NCBI RefSeq assembly: GCF_036186745.1
Contig: NZ_CP108086.1
Coordinates: forward strand, 1,364,001-1,428,000
Length of the DNA stretch: 64,000 nucleotides
Source: Microbispora hainanensis
GTDB lineage: Bacteria > Actinomycetota > Actinomycetes > Streptosporangiales > Streptosporangiaceae
Direction: 5' to 3'
Part shown: positions 25,566-34,457 of the stretch, piece by piece
Position numbering within the stretch: position 1 is the first letter of the stretch
Layout of the letters: each line of letters begins with the position of its first letter
Program-made: the position numbers and the translations under genes
The notes under the pieces: generated by a model
The model's database searches: none
Told to the model about the DNA's origin: nothing
Seen by the model: the letters and a program-made list of their open reading frames with translations, nothing else

Positions 25566-26141
25566 TCAGGAAGCGGGCGTGGCCGCCGGAGTGGGGAGCA
25601 GCACCTTGCACTTGTCGTACGCCTTGGCCACCTTGGGGTCGGCCGTGGCCAGGCCGCGTACGCCTCCGTTGGCGGGCAGCTCGGCGCCGTTGTCCTTCAT
25701 GCAGGTGCGGAACGCCTGGAGGGCCTGCGGATCGGCGCCGCGCCGGCCGCCGAACCCGCCACCGCCGGCGGGCATGAGCGAACGGCACGCCTCGAACGCC
25801 TTGCTCATGGCGGGGTCCATCGACCGGAAGCCGCCGAAACCGCCGCCGGGCCGCCCGCTCGGTCGCCCGCTCGGCCAGGCGGTGGGCCTGCCGCTGGGCC
25901 TGTCACTGGGCCAGGCGCCGGGTCTGCCGCTCGGCCGTCCGGTGGGCAGCGTGACGCCGTTCTCGCGCAGGCAGTCGGTGAACGCGGTCCGGGAGTCGGC
26001 GCCCGAACCACCGGCGGCGGCCTGCGTGGTGGCCGTGGTGGGCGTGGTGGGCGTGGTGGCTGCGGTGTCGTCACCGCCGCCGCAGCCGGTCACCGTGACG
26101 GCCAGGGCCGCCGCGGCGACGGCGATGGACAGGTAGCGCAA
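25566..26141 (-). CDS. Lipoprotein with paired-cysteine helical repeats
   Basis: Protein of 191 aa. The signal peptide has lipobox VTGC, followed by a Thr/Ala-rich spacer. Two modules then repeat a CxxxxG helix and a second Cys: FTDCLRENGV...FEACRSLMP and FRTCMKDNGAEL...YDKCKVLLP, so each module probably holds one disulfide. Between them lies a GRPSGRP/AWPS low-complexity segment. It is last in the leftward envelope operon, 6 bp after the histidine kinase, which suggests an extracytoplasmic partner or sensor accessory. Function unknown. Confidence 0.75.
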   Translation of the reverse strand: MRYLSIAVAAAALAVTVTGCGGGDDTAATTPTTPTTATTQAAAGGSGADSRTAFTDCLRENGVTLPTGRPSGRPGAWPSDRPSGRPTAWPSGRPSGRPGGGFGGFRSMDPAMSKAFEACRSLMPAGGGGFGGRRGADPQALQAFRTCMKDNGAELPANGGVRGLATADPKVAKAYDKCKVLLPTPAATPAS

Positions 26142-26147
26142 GGGAGA

Positions 26148-27758
26148 TCACCCTAGCCTTTCGTCGGGAGCCTCTCCGTGAGGAGGGCACGCGGGGAGGC
26201 GGACGCGGAACACCGCGCCGCGGCCGGGCTTGCTGTCGGCCGTGATGGTGCCGCCGTGGGCCTGGACGAGTGCGGCGGCGATGGACAGCCCGAGCCCCGT
26301 GCCGCCGGCGTCCGACCGGCTGCGCGAGGGATCGGCGCGGTAGAACCTCTCGAAGACCCGCTCGGCGTCGCCGGGGGCCAGGCCGGGCCCGTCGTCGGCC
26401 ACCTCGATCAGGGCCTGCGACCCGGACACGATCCCCACGCCGACGCGGAACGAGGTGCCCTTGGGGGTGTGCCGCAGCGCGTTGCTGACGAGGTTGCCGA
26501 CGACCTGGCGCAGCCGCGCCTCGTCGCCGAGCACCCGCACCGGTTCGTCCGAGTCGTCCAGCCGCAGCAGGTCGATCTCCCGGTCCGGCGCGAGCGTCTG
26601 CGCGTCGAGCACCGCCCCAGCCGCGAGGCTGAGCACGTCGACCGGGCGGCGTTCGAGGGGACGCTGCTGGTCGAGGCGGGCGAGCAGCAGCAGGTCGTCC
26701 ACCAGCAGGCCCATCCGTACGGCCTGGTCCTCGATGCGGCGCAGCAGCACGACGGGGTCCTGCGAGTTCTGCTGCCGATAGAGCTCGGCGAAGCCACGAA
26801 TCGAGGTGAGCGGGGTGCGCAGCTCGTGGGAGGCGTCGGCCATGAACCGGCGCATGCGCTCCTGCGACGCCTCCCGCTCCCGGAAGGCCGTCTCGATCTG
26901 GGTGAGCATGCCGTTGATCGACCGGCCGAGACGGCCCATCTCGGTGCGCCGGTGCCGGAGCGGGACGCGCCGCGACAGATCGCCCGCCGCGATGGCCTCC
27001 GCCGTCCGTTCGATCTCCCCCAGCGGGCGCAGGCTGCGCCGTACGAGCCAGTAGCAGGCGACCCCGAGCGCGACGAGCACGGCGAGACCGACCCCCAGGA
27101 CGATCACCGCGAGCCGGGAGACCGTGCCGTCGATATCGTCCAGGCTGATGGCCGCGACGCGGAAGCGGGCGCCGTCGTCCTCGCGTACGGCGATCGCCCG
27201 CCACAACCCTCCCGAGGAGCCCTCGACCGTGAAGAGCCACTGCCTGCGGTCCTGCCGGGGGGTGGGCAGCGCGGGCAGCGAATCGGCGTTCGGCGGCTCC
27301 TGAACGGTGCGGATGACGGTGCCGTTCCGGTCGAGCAGGACTACGTAGAACGAGCCGAACTGCCGCGGTGGCCGGAACGCGTTGCCCATGACCTGCGGCG
27401 GAACCGGTGGTTCCGCCGGCCGCCGCCCGAAGGCCGTGAGCTGCACGTCGACCCGGTCCACCAGGTAGCCCCGCAGGAGCTGTACGGCGAAGCCGCCGGT
27501 GAGCGCGATCGCGAGCGCCACGAGCAGCAGCGTCCCCGCCACGAGCCGCAGCCACAGCGGGGTCCTCGCGACCCGCCGCCGCAGCTCGCGGATGCTCAGC
27601 AGGCGCAGCGCGCCGAGCGGGCGCGGCGGCCGGGGCCACCGGCGGGTGCGGCCGGACTCGTCCGCCTCCGCATCGCCCTCCACATCGGCCTTCGCGGCGG
27701 CCCTTTTACCGGCGCCGCGGGCGTGGATCAGGTCACTGACGCGGCGCACGGAGGACAT
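26148..27758 (-). CDS. Sensor histidine kinase of the MacAB-like locus
   Basis: Protein of 536 aa. A basic N-terminus, TM1 at about 72-95, an extracytoplasmic sensor to about 212 and TM2 at about 215-240 precede a HAMP domain with AEAIAAGDLSRRVP. The H-box is FMADASHELRTPLTS, the N-box LVSNALRHTPKG, G1 DDGPGL and G2 GGTGLGLSIAAALVQAHGG. It overlaps the response regulator gene by 26 bp, and the two form one two-component system downstream of efflux genes. Confidence 0.92.
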   Translation of the reverse strand: MSSVRRVSDLIHARGAGKRAAAKADVEGDAEADESGRTRRWPRPPRPLGALRLLSIRELRRRVARTPLWLRLVAGTLLLVALAIALTGGFAVQLLRGYLVDRVDVQLTAFGRRPAEPPVPPQVMGNAFRPPRQFGSFYVVLLDRNGTVIRTVQEPPNADSLPALPTPRQDRRQWLFTVEGSSGGLWRAIAVREDDGARFRVAAISLDDIDGTVSRLAVIVLGVGLAVLVALGVACYWLVRRSLRPLGEIERTAEAIAAGDLSRRVPLRHRRTEMGRLGRSINGMLTQIETAFREREASQERMRRFMADASHELRTPLTSIRGFAELYRQQNSQDPVVLLRRIEDQAVRMGLLVDDLLLLARLDQQRPLERRPVDVLSLAAGAVLDAQTLAPDREIDLLRLDDSDEPVRVLGDEARLRQVVGNLVSNALRHTPKGTSFRVGVGIVSGSQALIEVADDGPGLAPGDAERVFERFYRADPSRSRSDAGGTGLGLSIAAALVQAHGGTITADSKPGRGAVFRVRLPACPPHGEAPDERLG

Positions 27759-28419
27759 AGCCCACGCCGCGGAGCGTGTGGATCAGTTTGGGCTCGACCG
27801 TGTCGATCTTGCGGCGGAGATAGGAGACGTACGACTCGACCACGTTGCGGTCGCCGCCGAAGTCGTAGTGCCAGACGTGGTCGAGGATCTGCGCCTTCGA
27901 CACCACCCGGCCCTGGTTGACCATGAAGTAGTGCAGGAGCTTGAACTCGGTGGGCGACAGCCGTACGGGGGCGCCGTCCCGCCAGACCTCGCGGGACTCC
28001 TCGTCGAGCTCCAGATCGCCGACGCGCAGCCGGGCGGGAGTCGTGTCGCCGCGGGTGCGCCGCAGCACGGCCCGGATGCGCGCGAGCAGCTCCTCCAGGC
28101 TGAACGGCTTGGTGACGTAGTCGTCGCCCGAGCCGAGCCCGATGATCTTGTCCTCGTTCGCGTCCCTGGCGGTGAGGAACAGCACGGGGATCCGCCGCCC
28201 GGAGGCGTGGAGCCGGTCGGTGACGGCGAAGCCGTCCAGATCGGGCAGCATGACGTCGAGCACGATCAGGTCGGGGCGCATCTTGCCGGCGATCTGCACC
28301 GCGTCGCGGCCGGACGACGCGGTGATCACCTCGAATCCGGCGTACCGCAGGCTCGCCGACAGCAGCTCCCTGATGTCGGGCTCGTCGTCGACGACCAGCA
28401 GGCGGCCTTCCCTGATCAC
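27733..28419 (-). CDS. OmpR/PhoB-type response regulator
   Basis: Protein of 228 aa. The receiver domain has the acidic pair DDE, phospho-acceptor Asp in LIVLDVMLPDLDGF, and Lys in VTKPFSLEEL. The segment GSGDDYV lacks one residue of the usual GGADDYV. The winged-helix output domain ends ESYVSYLRRKID...TLRGVGYVLR. The GTG start sits in the first copy of a 32-bp duplication separating it from the upstream gene. It probably controls the efflux operon; direct GCTGA repeats lie in the divergent promoter at 32362-32377. Confidence 0.92.
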   Translation of the reverse strand: MIREGRLLVVDDEPDIRELLSASLRYAGFEVITASSGRDAVQIAGKMRPDLIVLDVMLPDLDGFAVTDRLHASGRRIPVLFLTARDANEDKIIGLGSGDDYVTKPFSLEELLARIRAVLRRTRGDTTPARLRVGDLELDEESREVWRDGAPVRLSPTEFKLLHYFMVNQGRVVSKAQILDHVWHYDFGGDRNVVESYVSYLRRKIDTVEPKLIHTLRGVGYVLRAPRQ

Positions 28420-28478
28420 GATCCCGCCCTCCGGTCCAGGGCCGCGATCACGATCCCGCCCTCCGGCCCAGGGCCGCG
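28415..28478. repeat. 32-bp perfect-period tandem duplication at a gene junction
   Basis: Units 28415-28446 and 28447-28478 differ at one base. One copy carries the stop of the Gly-rich protein gene, the other the GTG start of the response regulator. In a single-copy ancestor these would overlap as GTGA. Confidence 0.9.
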
Positions 28479-29077
28479 CCCTCGGTGACGGACGTCGCCG
28501 CCACCTGGCCCTGCGCGTCGGGGGTCCCCGCGACGGTGACGAAGCTGCCGGGCTTGAGGTCGGAGACCTTCCCCGACCGGGTGACCCGCACCTTGGTGTC
28601 GCGCGAGGTCGTCACCGTGACCACGCCGCCGTTCACGGTCTGGACGTAGATCTTGTCGCCGTCGACCAGCTTGACGGTGCCGAAGGTCGCGCCGCCCGGC
28701 CCCGCTCCCGCCCCGGCGCCTCCGGCCCCTGCGCCGCCGCCCGCACGCCCGGCGCCACCGCCCGCGAAGCCACCGCCTCCGCCCGCGCCCCGGGCGAACC
28801 CGCCGTTCGCTCCGCCGCCTCCGGGGGCCTGAGCGTCCGCGAACGCGCCGGCGCCGGCCTCGCGGGACGGGAACCGGCCCGACGTGGAGCCGCCCATGAG
28901 CTTCTGCACCTGGATGCCGAGGAGCAGCCCGGCCACGAGCAGGACGCCTCCGGCCAGGGCGAGCGTCAGCTTCGACCCGCCCGCCCGAGCGGGACGCGCG
29001 GCCAGGACCTCCTGGAGGTCGTCGTCGTACGGAGAGGCCTCCAGAAGCTCCTCGGTGTCGTGCCTGCTCACATCCAT
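28448..29077 (-). CDS. Membrane-anchored Gly/Ala-rich protein with C-terminal beta domain
   Basis: Protein of 209 aa. The acidic cytoplasmic N-terminus (MDVSRHDTEELLEASPYDDD) is followed by one membrane helix (about 34-52), a long Gly/Ala/Phe/Arg low-complexity segment (about 65-130) and a small beta-rich domain (TFGTVKLVDGDKIYVQT...VTVAGTPDAQG) similar in pattern to DUF5666. This topology suggests an extracytoplasmic accessory of the adjacent ABC exporter. GGAAGGGAG precedes the ATG. It lies between permease and response regulator in the same operon. Confidence 0.7.
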   Translation of the reverse strand: MDVSRHDTEELLEASPYDDDLQEVLAARPARAGGSKLTLALAGGVLLVAGLLLGIQVQKLMGGSTSGRFPSREAGAGAFADAQAPGGGGANGGFARGAGGGGGFAGGGAGRAGGGAGAGGAGAGAGPGGATFGTVKLVDGDKIYVQTVNGGVVTVTTSRDTKVRVTRSGKVSDLKPGSFVTVAGTPDAQGQVAATSVTEGAALGRRAGS

Positions 29078-29099
29078 CTCCCTTCCATGGGTCCGGCCA

Positions 29100-30380
29100 T
29101 CACTCGAAGCGGAGCGCTTCGATCGGCCGCAGCCCGGCGGCACGGTTGGCGGGATAACTGCCGAAGAACAGGCCGATCGCGACCGAGACGCCGAGCGCCA
29201 GCGCGATCGACGTGGGGACGATCACCGGTTGCACGCCCGCGATGGTGAACTGGGCACCGACCACGGCGATCAGCACGCCCAGCAGGCCGCCGACGAGGCT
29301 GAGCATCGTCGCCTCGGCGAGGAACTGGCCGAGGATCGCGCCCTTGGGCGCGCCGATCGCCTTGCGGATGCCGATCTCCCTGGTCCGCTCGGTGACCGTG
29401 ACGAGCATGATGTTGGTGATGCCGATGCCGCCGACGAGCAGGCTGATGGCGGCCACCGCGCCGAGCAGGACCGTGAACGTCCCGATCGCCGCGCCGACCG
29501 TTTCCTGCAGGGTCTCCTGGTTGAGGATGCGATAGTCGGCGCTCGCCGTGCCGGTGATGCCGTGCCGCTGGTTGAGCACCTCGGTGACCTCGGCCTGCGC
29601 GGCGTCCACCGTCTCGGCGCTCTTGGCCTGGACGAGGATCTGTCCCAGCGGCCCGAAGCCGGTCAGGCTCTGCTGTACGGCGGGCAGCGGGGCGATGGCC
29701 ACGTCGTCGGCGTCCTGGAAGCCGGACGAGCCGGCCTCCTTGAGCACTCCCACGACGGTGAACGGCACGCCCGACACGGTGATCTGCTTGCCGAGGGGAT
29801 CGACCGTGCCGAACAGGTCGTCGGCCACCGTCTGCCCGATCACCACGACCTTGCGCGCGGCGAGCACGTCGTCGTTGAAGAAGTACGTCCCCTTGGCCAC
29901 CGGCTTGTTGGACGCCTCGAAATAGCTCGGGTAGGTGCCCACGAGCTGGCCGATCGCGTGGCTCGCCCCCTCGTACGTCGCGGTCTGGGACTGGGCCGTC
30001 ACGACGGGCGAGACGCTCTTGACCGAGGGGGCGTTCGCCGGGTCGGCCAGCGCCCGCGCGTCCTCGACGGTCAGGTTCTTGGCCTGGGTGCGGGGGCCGT
30101 TGTTCTGCCGCCCGGCCCCGCCGCCGTCTCCGCCGCCGAAGGCCCGGGCGAACCCGCCTCCACCGCCCCCGCCTCCCGAGGTGGAGGGCGTGATGGTCAG
30201 CGAGTTGGCCCCGAGCTGCTGGATGTTCGCCTGGATCTGCCGCGAGGACCCCTCGCCGATCGCGACCAGCAGAATCACCGCGGCGACGCCGATCAGGATG
30301 CCGAGCATGGTGAGCGCGCTGCGCATCTTGTTGGCGGCCAGGCCGCGCAGGGCGAACCGCAGGACCTCCGCGCCGTTCAC
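29100..30380 (-). CDS. MacB-type ABC transporter permease
   Basis: Protein of 426 aa. TM1 (about 18-40) is followed by a large extracytoplasmic MacB_PCD domain (about 45-295) carrying an unusual Gly-rich insert near residues 70-95. The three-helix FtsX core comes next: FTVLLGAVAAISLLVGGIGI, LGQFLAEATMLSLVGG and a last helix before GLRPIEALRFE. The coupling motif TERTREIGIRKAIGA is intact. The GTG start overlaps the ATPase stop by 4 bp. With adaptor and ATPase it forms a mechanotransmission-type exporter. Confidence 0.92.
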   Translation of the reverse strand: MNGAEVLRFALRGLAANKMRSALTMLGILIGVAAVILLVAIGEGSSRQIQANIQQLGANSLTITPSTSGGGGGGGGFARAFGGGDGGGAGRQNNGPRTQAKNLTVEDARALADPANAPSVKSVSPVVTAQSQTATYEGASHAIGQLVGTYPSYFEASNKPVAKGTYFFNDDVLAARKVVVIGQTVADDLFGTVDPLGKQITVSGVPFTVVGVLKEAGSSGFQDADDVAIAPLPAVQQSLTGFGPLGQILVQAKSAETVDAAQAEVTEVLNQRHGITGTASADYRILNQETLQETVGAAIGTFTVLLGAVAAISLLVGGIGITNIMLVTVTERTREIGIRKAIGAPKGAILGQFLAEATMLSLVGGLLGVLIAVVGAQFTIAGVQPVIVPTSIALALGVSVAIGLFFGSYPANRAAGLRPIEALRFE

Positions 30381-31147
30381 GAGGCCACCTCCGCGAGCCG
30401 CGGGGGCAGCCCGCCGACCGGCGTGGTGCGCGCGTCCTCCACGATCTGGCCGTCCATGAGGCGGACGACCCGTTTGGCGTGGGCGGCGACCTCCTCCTCG
30501 TGCGTGATGACGACCAGGGTCCGGCCGTTCGCGCTGAGGCGGTCGAAGATGTTCATGACGTCCTCGCTGGACTTGCTGTCGAGAGCGCCCGTGGGCTCGT
30601 CGGCCAGCAGCAGGGTCGGCGCGGTGACGAGCGCGCGGGCCACCGCCACCCGCTGCTGCTGGCCTCCGGACAGCTCGTTGGGCTGGTGGTGGACGCGCTC
30701 GGCGAGCCCGACCCGGTCCAGCGCGGCCAGCGCCCTGCGGCGCCGCTCTGCGGCCTTGACCCCGCCGTACGCCAGGGGAAGCTCGACGTTGGCGAGCGCG
30801 CTCATCCGGGGGATGAGGTTGAACGACTGGAAGACGAAGCCGAGCTTGCGGTTGCGGACGATCGCGAGCCGCCGTTCGTCGAGCCCGCCGACGTCGGTGC
30901 CGTCGAGGCGGTAGGTCCCGCCGGACGGGATGTCGAGGCAGCCGATGATGTTCATCAGCGTGGACTTGCCGGAGCCGGAGGCGCCCATGATCGCGACGTA
31001 GTCGCCGCGCTCCACCCTGAGCGACACGCCGCGCAGCGCGTGCACCGCGGTCTCGCCCTCGCCGTACACCTTGGTGACGTGGCGCAGGTCGAGCACGGGA
31101 GGATCGAGCGCCGGAGGGCCGGGCACCCGCGGAGGGCCGGCCCTCAT
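30377..31147 (-). CDS. MacB-type ABC transporter ATP-binding protein
   Basis: Protein of 256 aa. Walker A is GASGSGKST, the Q-loop lies in VFQSFNLIP, the signature is LSGGQQQRVAVARAL, Walker B is LLLADEPTGALD, and the switch His is in ITHEEEV. It energises the adjacent FtsX-like permease. Start and stop both overlap neighbouring genes by 4 bp (ATGA and GTGA), so the three exporter subunits are translationally coupled. Confidence 0.95.
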   Translation of the reverse strand: MRAGPPRVPGPPALDPPVLDLRHVTKVYGEGETAVHALRGVSLRVERGDYVAIMGASGSGKSTLMNIIGCLDIPSGGTYRLDGTDVGGLDERRLAIVRNRKLGFVFQSFNLIPRMSALANVELPLAYGGVKAAERRRRALAALDRVGLAERVHHQPNELSGGQQQRVAVARALVTAPTLLLADEPTGALDSKSSEDVMNIFDRLSANGRTLVVITHEEEVAAHAKRVVRLMDGQIVEDARTTPVGGLPPRLAEVAS

Positions 31148-32316
31148 CGGTTGCCTCCGCCGCGGCCGCCGCCGAAGCCACCGCCACCACCGCCGCCGAA
31201 GCCGCGGCCGAACCCCCCGCCGCCGGGAAGCTGGATGCCGCCGCCTCCGCCGGTCGTCGACGCCTGTGGCCGCACCACCTGGTCGCCCTCCTGGAGTCCC
31301 GACTTGATCTCGGTGGTCGTGTCGCCCTTCAGGCCGACCTCCACCCGCTTCACGACCTGCCTGCCGTTCTCCAGGACGGTCACCGTGGTCTGGCCGCCCG
31401 CCGTCGTGACCGCCGAGGAGGCCACCGTGAGCACGTCGTCGGCCTTGCCCACGGTCACCTGCACCGTGGCCGTCTGACCGAGCCGTACGGTGGACGGCAC
31501 GTCGGTCAGCGAGATCGTCACGGCGTACTGGACGACGTTGTTGTTCGTCTGCGGCTGCGGGTCGACCACCGTCACCTTGCCTGCGGCGGTGACCCCGGGG
31601 AGCGCGTCGAAGGACACGGTCGCCGCCTGGCCGACCTTGATCCTGCTGACGTCGGCCTCGGTGAAGTCACCGACGATCTGCAGGCGGGCGGGGTCGGCGA
31701 TGTCGATGAAGCCGCCGGACCCGCCCGATGCCGACGCGCCGCCCTGCGACTGCCCCAGGCCGCCCTGGGAGGACCCGCCGGACCCACCGGATCCGCCGCC
31801 GGACGCGCCCGAGGAGCCGCCCACGGCCCCGTTGACCGCCGTGACGACCCCGGCGAAGGGCGCCTTGATCACCGTGCCCGCCACAGCCCGCTTGGCCGAC
31901 CGGTAGGCGTTCCTCGCGTTGATGTACTGCGAGTAGCCCGAGGCGGTCGAGGTGTCGGCCTCCTCGGCGGCGTCCAAGCTCGCCTTGGCCGCCTCCAGGC
32001 TCTCCTGGGCGGCCGTGTCGTCGATGCGCGCGAGCACCTGACCCTTCTTGACCTTGTCGCCGCTCTGGACCAGGACGGACTCGACGGTGCCGTTCGTACC
32101 GAAATCGAGGGCGCGCGTCCTGGCGCTCTCGACGGAACCGGAGGCCGATACCGAGGCGAGCACGGTCCCGCGGGTCACCCGGGTCGTGAGCGGCGCGGGG
32201 CCGTCTCCGGAGGAGTCGCCTCCCACGGACGCCCAGGCCGCCGCGATCCCGCCGAGCAGCAGTACCACCAGGACACCGTTGACAATCAATGTCCTGCGCT
32301 TCGTCGACAGCTTCAC
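31144..32316 (-). CDS. HlyD/MacA-type membrane fusion (adaptor) protein 1
   Basis: Protein of about 390 aa. A single N-terminal membrane anchor (RTLIVNGVLVVLLLGGIAAA) is followed by a lipoyl/barrel-sandwich half (ALDFGTNGTVESVLVQSGDKV), a short helical hairpin broken by a Gly/Ser-rich segment, the second half (GTVIKAPFAGVVTAV), beta-barrel domains and a Gly/Phe/Arg tail. It links the MacB-like pump to its substrate or outer layer. The GTG at 32316 is used; a TTG at 32334 with a better ribosome site is an alternative. First gene of the seven-gene leftward operon. Confidence 0.88.
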   Translation of the reverse strand: MKLSTKRRTLIVNGVLVVLLLGGIAAAWASVGGDSSGDGPAPLTTRVTRGTVLASVSASGSVESARTRALDFGTNGTVESVLVQSGDKVKKGQVLARIDDTAAQESLEAAKASLDAAEEADTSTASGYSQYINARNAYRSAKRAVAGTVIKAPFAGVVTAVNGAVGGSSGASGGGSGGSGGSSQGGLGQSQGGASASGGSGGFIDIADPARLQIVGDFTEADVSRIKVGQAATVSFDALPGVTAAGKVTVVDPQPQTNNNVVQYAVTISLTDVPSTVRLGQTATVQVTVGKADDVLTVASSAVTTAGGQTTVTVLENGRQVVKRVEVGLKGDTTTEIKSGLQEGDQVVRPQASTTGGGGGIQLPGGGGFGRGFGGGGGGGFGGGRGGGNR

Positions 32317-32361
32317 GACGTCGAACCATGGCAAACCCCGCTTCGGGCAACCTAGGCCGAT

Positions 32362-32377
32362 GCTGAGGGTTTGCTGA
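32362..32377. promoter_or_regulatory. Direct repeat GCTGA with 11-bp period
   Basis: GCTGA occurs at 32362-32366 and 32373-32377 between the two divergent adaptor genes. One helical turn spacing is typical for OmpR/PhoB-type regulators; the operon encodes one. Confidence 0.4.
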
Positions 32378-32461
32378 CAGTCCAGGTCGGGACGCGCATT
32401 TACAGACAACTCTCAGGTACGGCCAAGCCACCGGTCACGTGACGTCAGCAGGATGTCCGCC

Positions 32462-34150
32462 ATGAGATCGAGCACTCCCATCAGGGTCGGAGGGCTCGCG
32501 CTGGCGGGGATCGTCATCGCGAGCGTCGCCGTGATCTCCGCCACCGGCGGCGACACCTCCGTGGCCGACCGGATAGCGCTCGCCTCGGTCAAGCGGGGCA
32601 CGGTCGCGTCGTACGTCTCGGCCGCCGGCAACACCGTCGACAACGGCGTGCGCGATCTCGCGTTCGGAGCGGAGGGCACGGTCGAGAAGGTCTACGTCAA
32701 GGTCGGCCAGAAGGTCCGCCGCGGCAAGGTCCTCGCCCGGATCGACGACACCATCGCCAAGGAGAACTACGAGGCCGCGAAGGCCGCGCTCGCCGCCGCC
32801 AAGGAGACCCTCGACAACGTGCAGAACGGCACCGCCACCGCGAGCGGAGCCTCGGTCCCGAGCGCGGGCGGCTCGGGTTCCGGAGGCGGCTCGGGCTTTA
32901 CGGGCTCCGGTGCCGGGACGACCGGCGGCGGCGGCCCTGTCCCCTGCCCGACCCCTTCCGCCCGGCCATCCGGGCAGGAGCCCACGCGCCCCGCGCAGCC
33001 CTCGCCACAGCCGTCCGCGACCGCCCGGCCTTCGTATCGGCCGGCCGCGGCCTCGGCGAACATGGGCGCGAGCGCGGCGAGCATCGAGCTCGTGGCCTAC
33101 CAGGGTGGTGATCACGGCGGCTCCACGCCCCGGCCCACCCCGACGGTCACGGCACACCCGCACCCGCATCCGAGACCGTCCTGGACGCACCATCCGGCCC
33201 CCACGGGCGGCACGAGCACGCCGGACCCCGGGACGAGCGTCTCGATCCCGCCCACGCCACCGGCGCATCCGTCCGCCACGCCGAACCCCTCGGGTGGTTC
33301 CTCCTCCTGCGCACCCGGGCAGGGCGGTCAGGGACAGAACCAGCAGGGGCAGAACCCGCAGGGCCAGGGCGGCGGCGCCCAGGGGCGTGCGGGCTTCGGC
33401 GGCGGTGCGCAGGGGCGCGGCGGCTTCGGCGGCGGCCAGGGAGGCCAGGCGGGTCGGGGCGGCCAGGGCGGCGGCGCCCGGCTCACCGAGGCACAGGCAG
33501 AGGCGCAGGTCAGCCAGGCGACGACCGAGCTGGCCGACGCCAAGGAGGCGCTCGACGGCGTGAAGATCACGGCTCCGGCGGACGGCACGATCCTGTCCAT
33601 CGCGGGGACCACCGGCTCCCGCTACACCTCGGGCACGTTCATCACCCTCGGCGACCTCGACGACCTGCAGGTGCAGGCGATGTTCACCGAGTCGGACGTC
33701 CGCTTCCTCAAGGTCGGTCAGGCGGCCACCGTGACACTGCCCACGCAGCCGGGGCAGGAATACCCGGGAACGGTCTCCCACATCGACCCGACCGCGACCA
33801 CCACCAACCGCCTGGTCCGTTACGGCGTGACGATCGTCCTGAACAAACGCCCCGCCCGGCTGCTCCTGGGCCAGAGCGCCACCGTACGGGTGACGACCGG
33901 CGAGGCGGCCGACGCGCTCTACGTCCCCTCCCAGGCCGTACGCACCCAGGGCGACGGCACCGCCGTGGTCACGGTGGCGAACGGCGGCACCCAGACGCGC
34001 CGTACGGTCAAGGTCGGCGTGCGCGGCGACAGCTACGTGCAGATCACGGGCGGCCTCTCCGAAGGAGACCAGGTCGTCCTGCCCGGCGCCGCCACCGCCT
34101 TCCCCGACGAGGGCTTCCCGGCGGCGACCAGCCCGTCCGACGGCCACTGA
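32462..34150 (+). CDS. HlyD-type adaptor protein 2 with long low-complexity insert
   Basis: Protein of 562 aa. An N-terminal membrane anchor and the first lipoyl half (LAFGAEGTVEKVYVKVGQKV) are followed by the first hairpin helix (about 95-120). An inserted region of about 200 residues follows, rich in Pro/Ser/Thr then Gln/Gly/Arg, with a His cluster (HPHPHP...HHP) and two Cys. The second helix, lipoyl half (DGVKITAPADGTILSI) and beta-barrels complete the fold. It is about 170 residues longer than paralogue 1. ATG 32462 follows AGCAGGA; ATG 32453 is the alternative. It is divergent from the exporter operon and may be a second adaptor for the same pump. Confidence 0.85.
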   Translation: MRSSTPIRVGGLALAGIVIASVAVISATGGDTSVADRIALASVKRGTVASYVSAAGNTVDNGVRDLAFGAEGTVEKVYVKVGQKVRRGKVLARIDDTIAKENYEAAKAALAAAKETLDNVQNGTATASGASVPSAGGSGSGGGSGFTGSGAGTTGGGGPVPCPTPSARPSGQEPTRPAQPSPQPSATARPSYRPAAASANMGASAASIELVAYQGGDHGGSTPRPTPTVTAHPHPHPRPSWTHHPAPTGGTSTPDPGTSVSIPPTPPAHPSATPNPSGGSSSCAPGQGGQGQNQQGQNPQGQGGGAQGRAGFGGGAQGRGGFGGGQGGQAGRGGQGGGARLTEAQAEAQVSQATTELADAKEALDGVKITAPADGTILSIAGTTGSRYTSGTFITLGDLDDLQVQAMFTESDVRFLKVGQAATVTLPTQPGQEYPGTVSHIDPTATTTNRLVRYGVTIVLNKRPARLLLGQSATVRVTTGEAADALYVPSQAVRTQGDGTAVVTVANGGTQTRRTVKVGVRGDSYVQITGGLSEGDQVVLPGAATAFPDEGFPAATSPSDGH

Positions 34151-34157
34151 GCGTCAG

Positions 34158-34207
34158 CCGTCCAGGCGTGCGGCGGCCTGCTTGTGGCAGCCGTATCGCC
34201 TGGACGG
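34158..34207 (+). terminator. Inverted repeat after adaptor 2
   Basis: CCGTCCAGGCG (34158-34168) pairs with CGCCTGGACGG (34197-34207) around a 28-nt loop, starting 8 bp after the stop. Confidence 0.5.
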
Positions 34208-34298
34208 CGTCTGCACGCGTAAAAGGTCTGCACGCCTACAAGGCCGGACCGCCTTGCCGCATCCCGCTGAGGCGTGGACGACCGTCCCCGCACGCGTG

Positions 34299-34457
34299 TC
34301 ATCCACATTCCTTCAGCAACTCCGGAGCGAACTTCACGCTTCGGAACAACTCCTCAGCCTGGTCCCGCAGATGCCGCGAGATGGGACCGCTCTCGTTCTC
34401 GTTGGCCTGCAGGGCCTCCTCCAGCAGGTCCCGCTCGATCCGCCGCTCCACGCTCAC
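34299..34457 (-). CDS. Small helical protein, fourth gene of a toxin-antitoxin-like operon
   Basis: Protein of 52 aa beginning VSVERRIERDLLEEALQ and ending LLKECG; strongly charged and probably all-helical. Its GTG overlaps the preceding stop as GTGA. No family is recognised. The unbroken 4-bp overlaps with three upstream genes argue that it is a real, co-translated member of the operon and not a chance frame. Confidence 0.5.
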   Translation of the reverse strand: MSVERRIERDLLEEALQANENESGPISRHLRDQAEELFRSVKFAPELLKECG

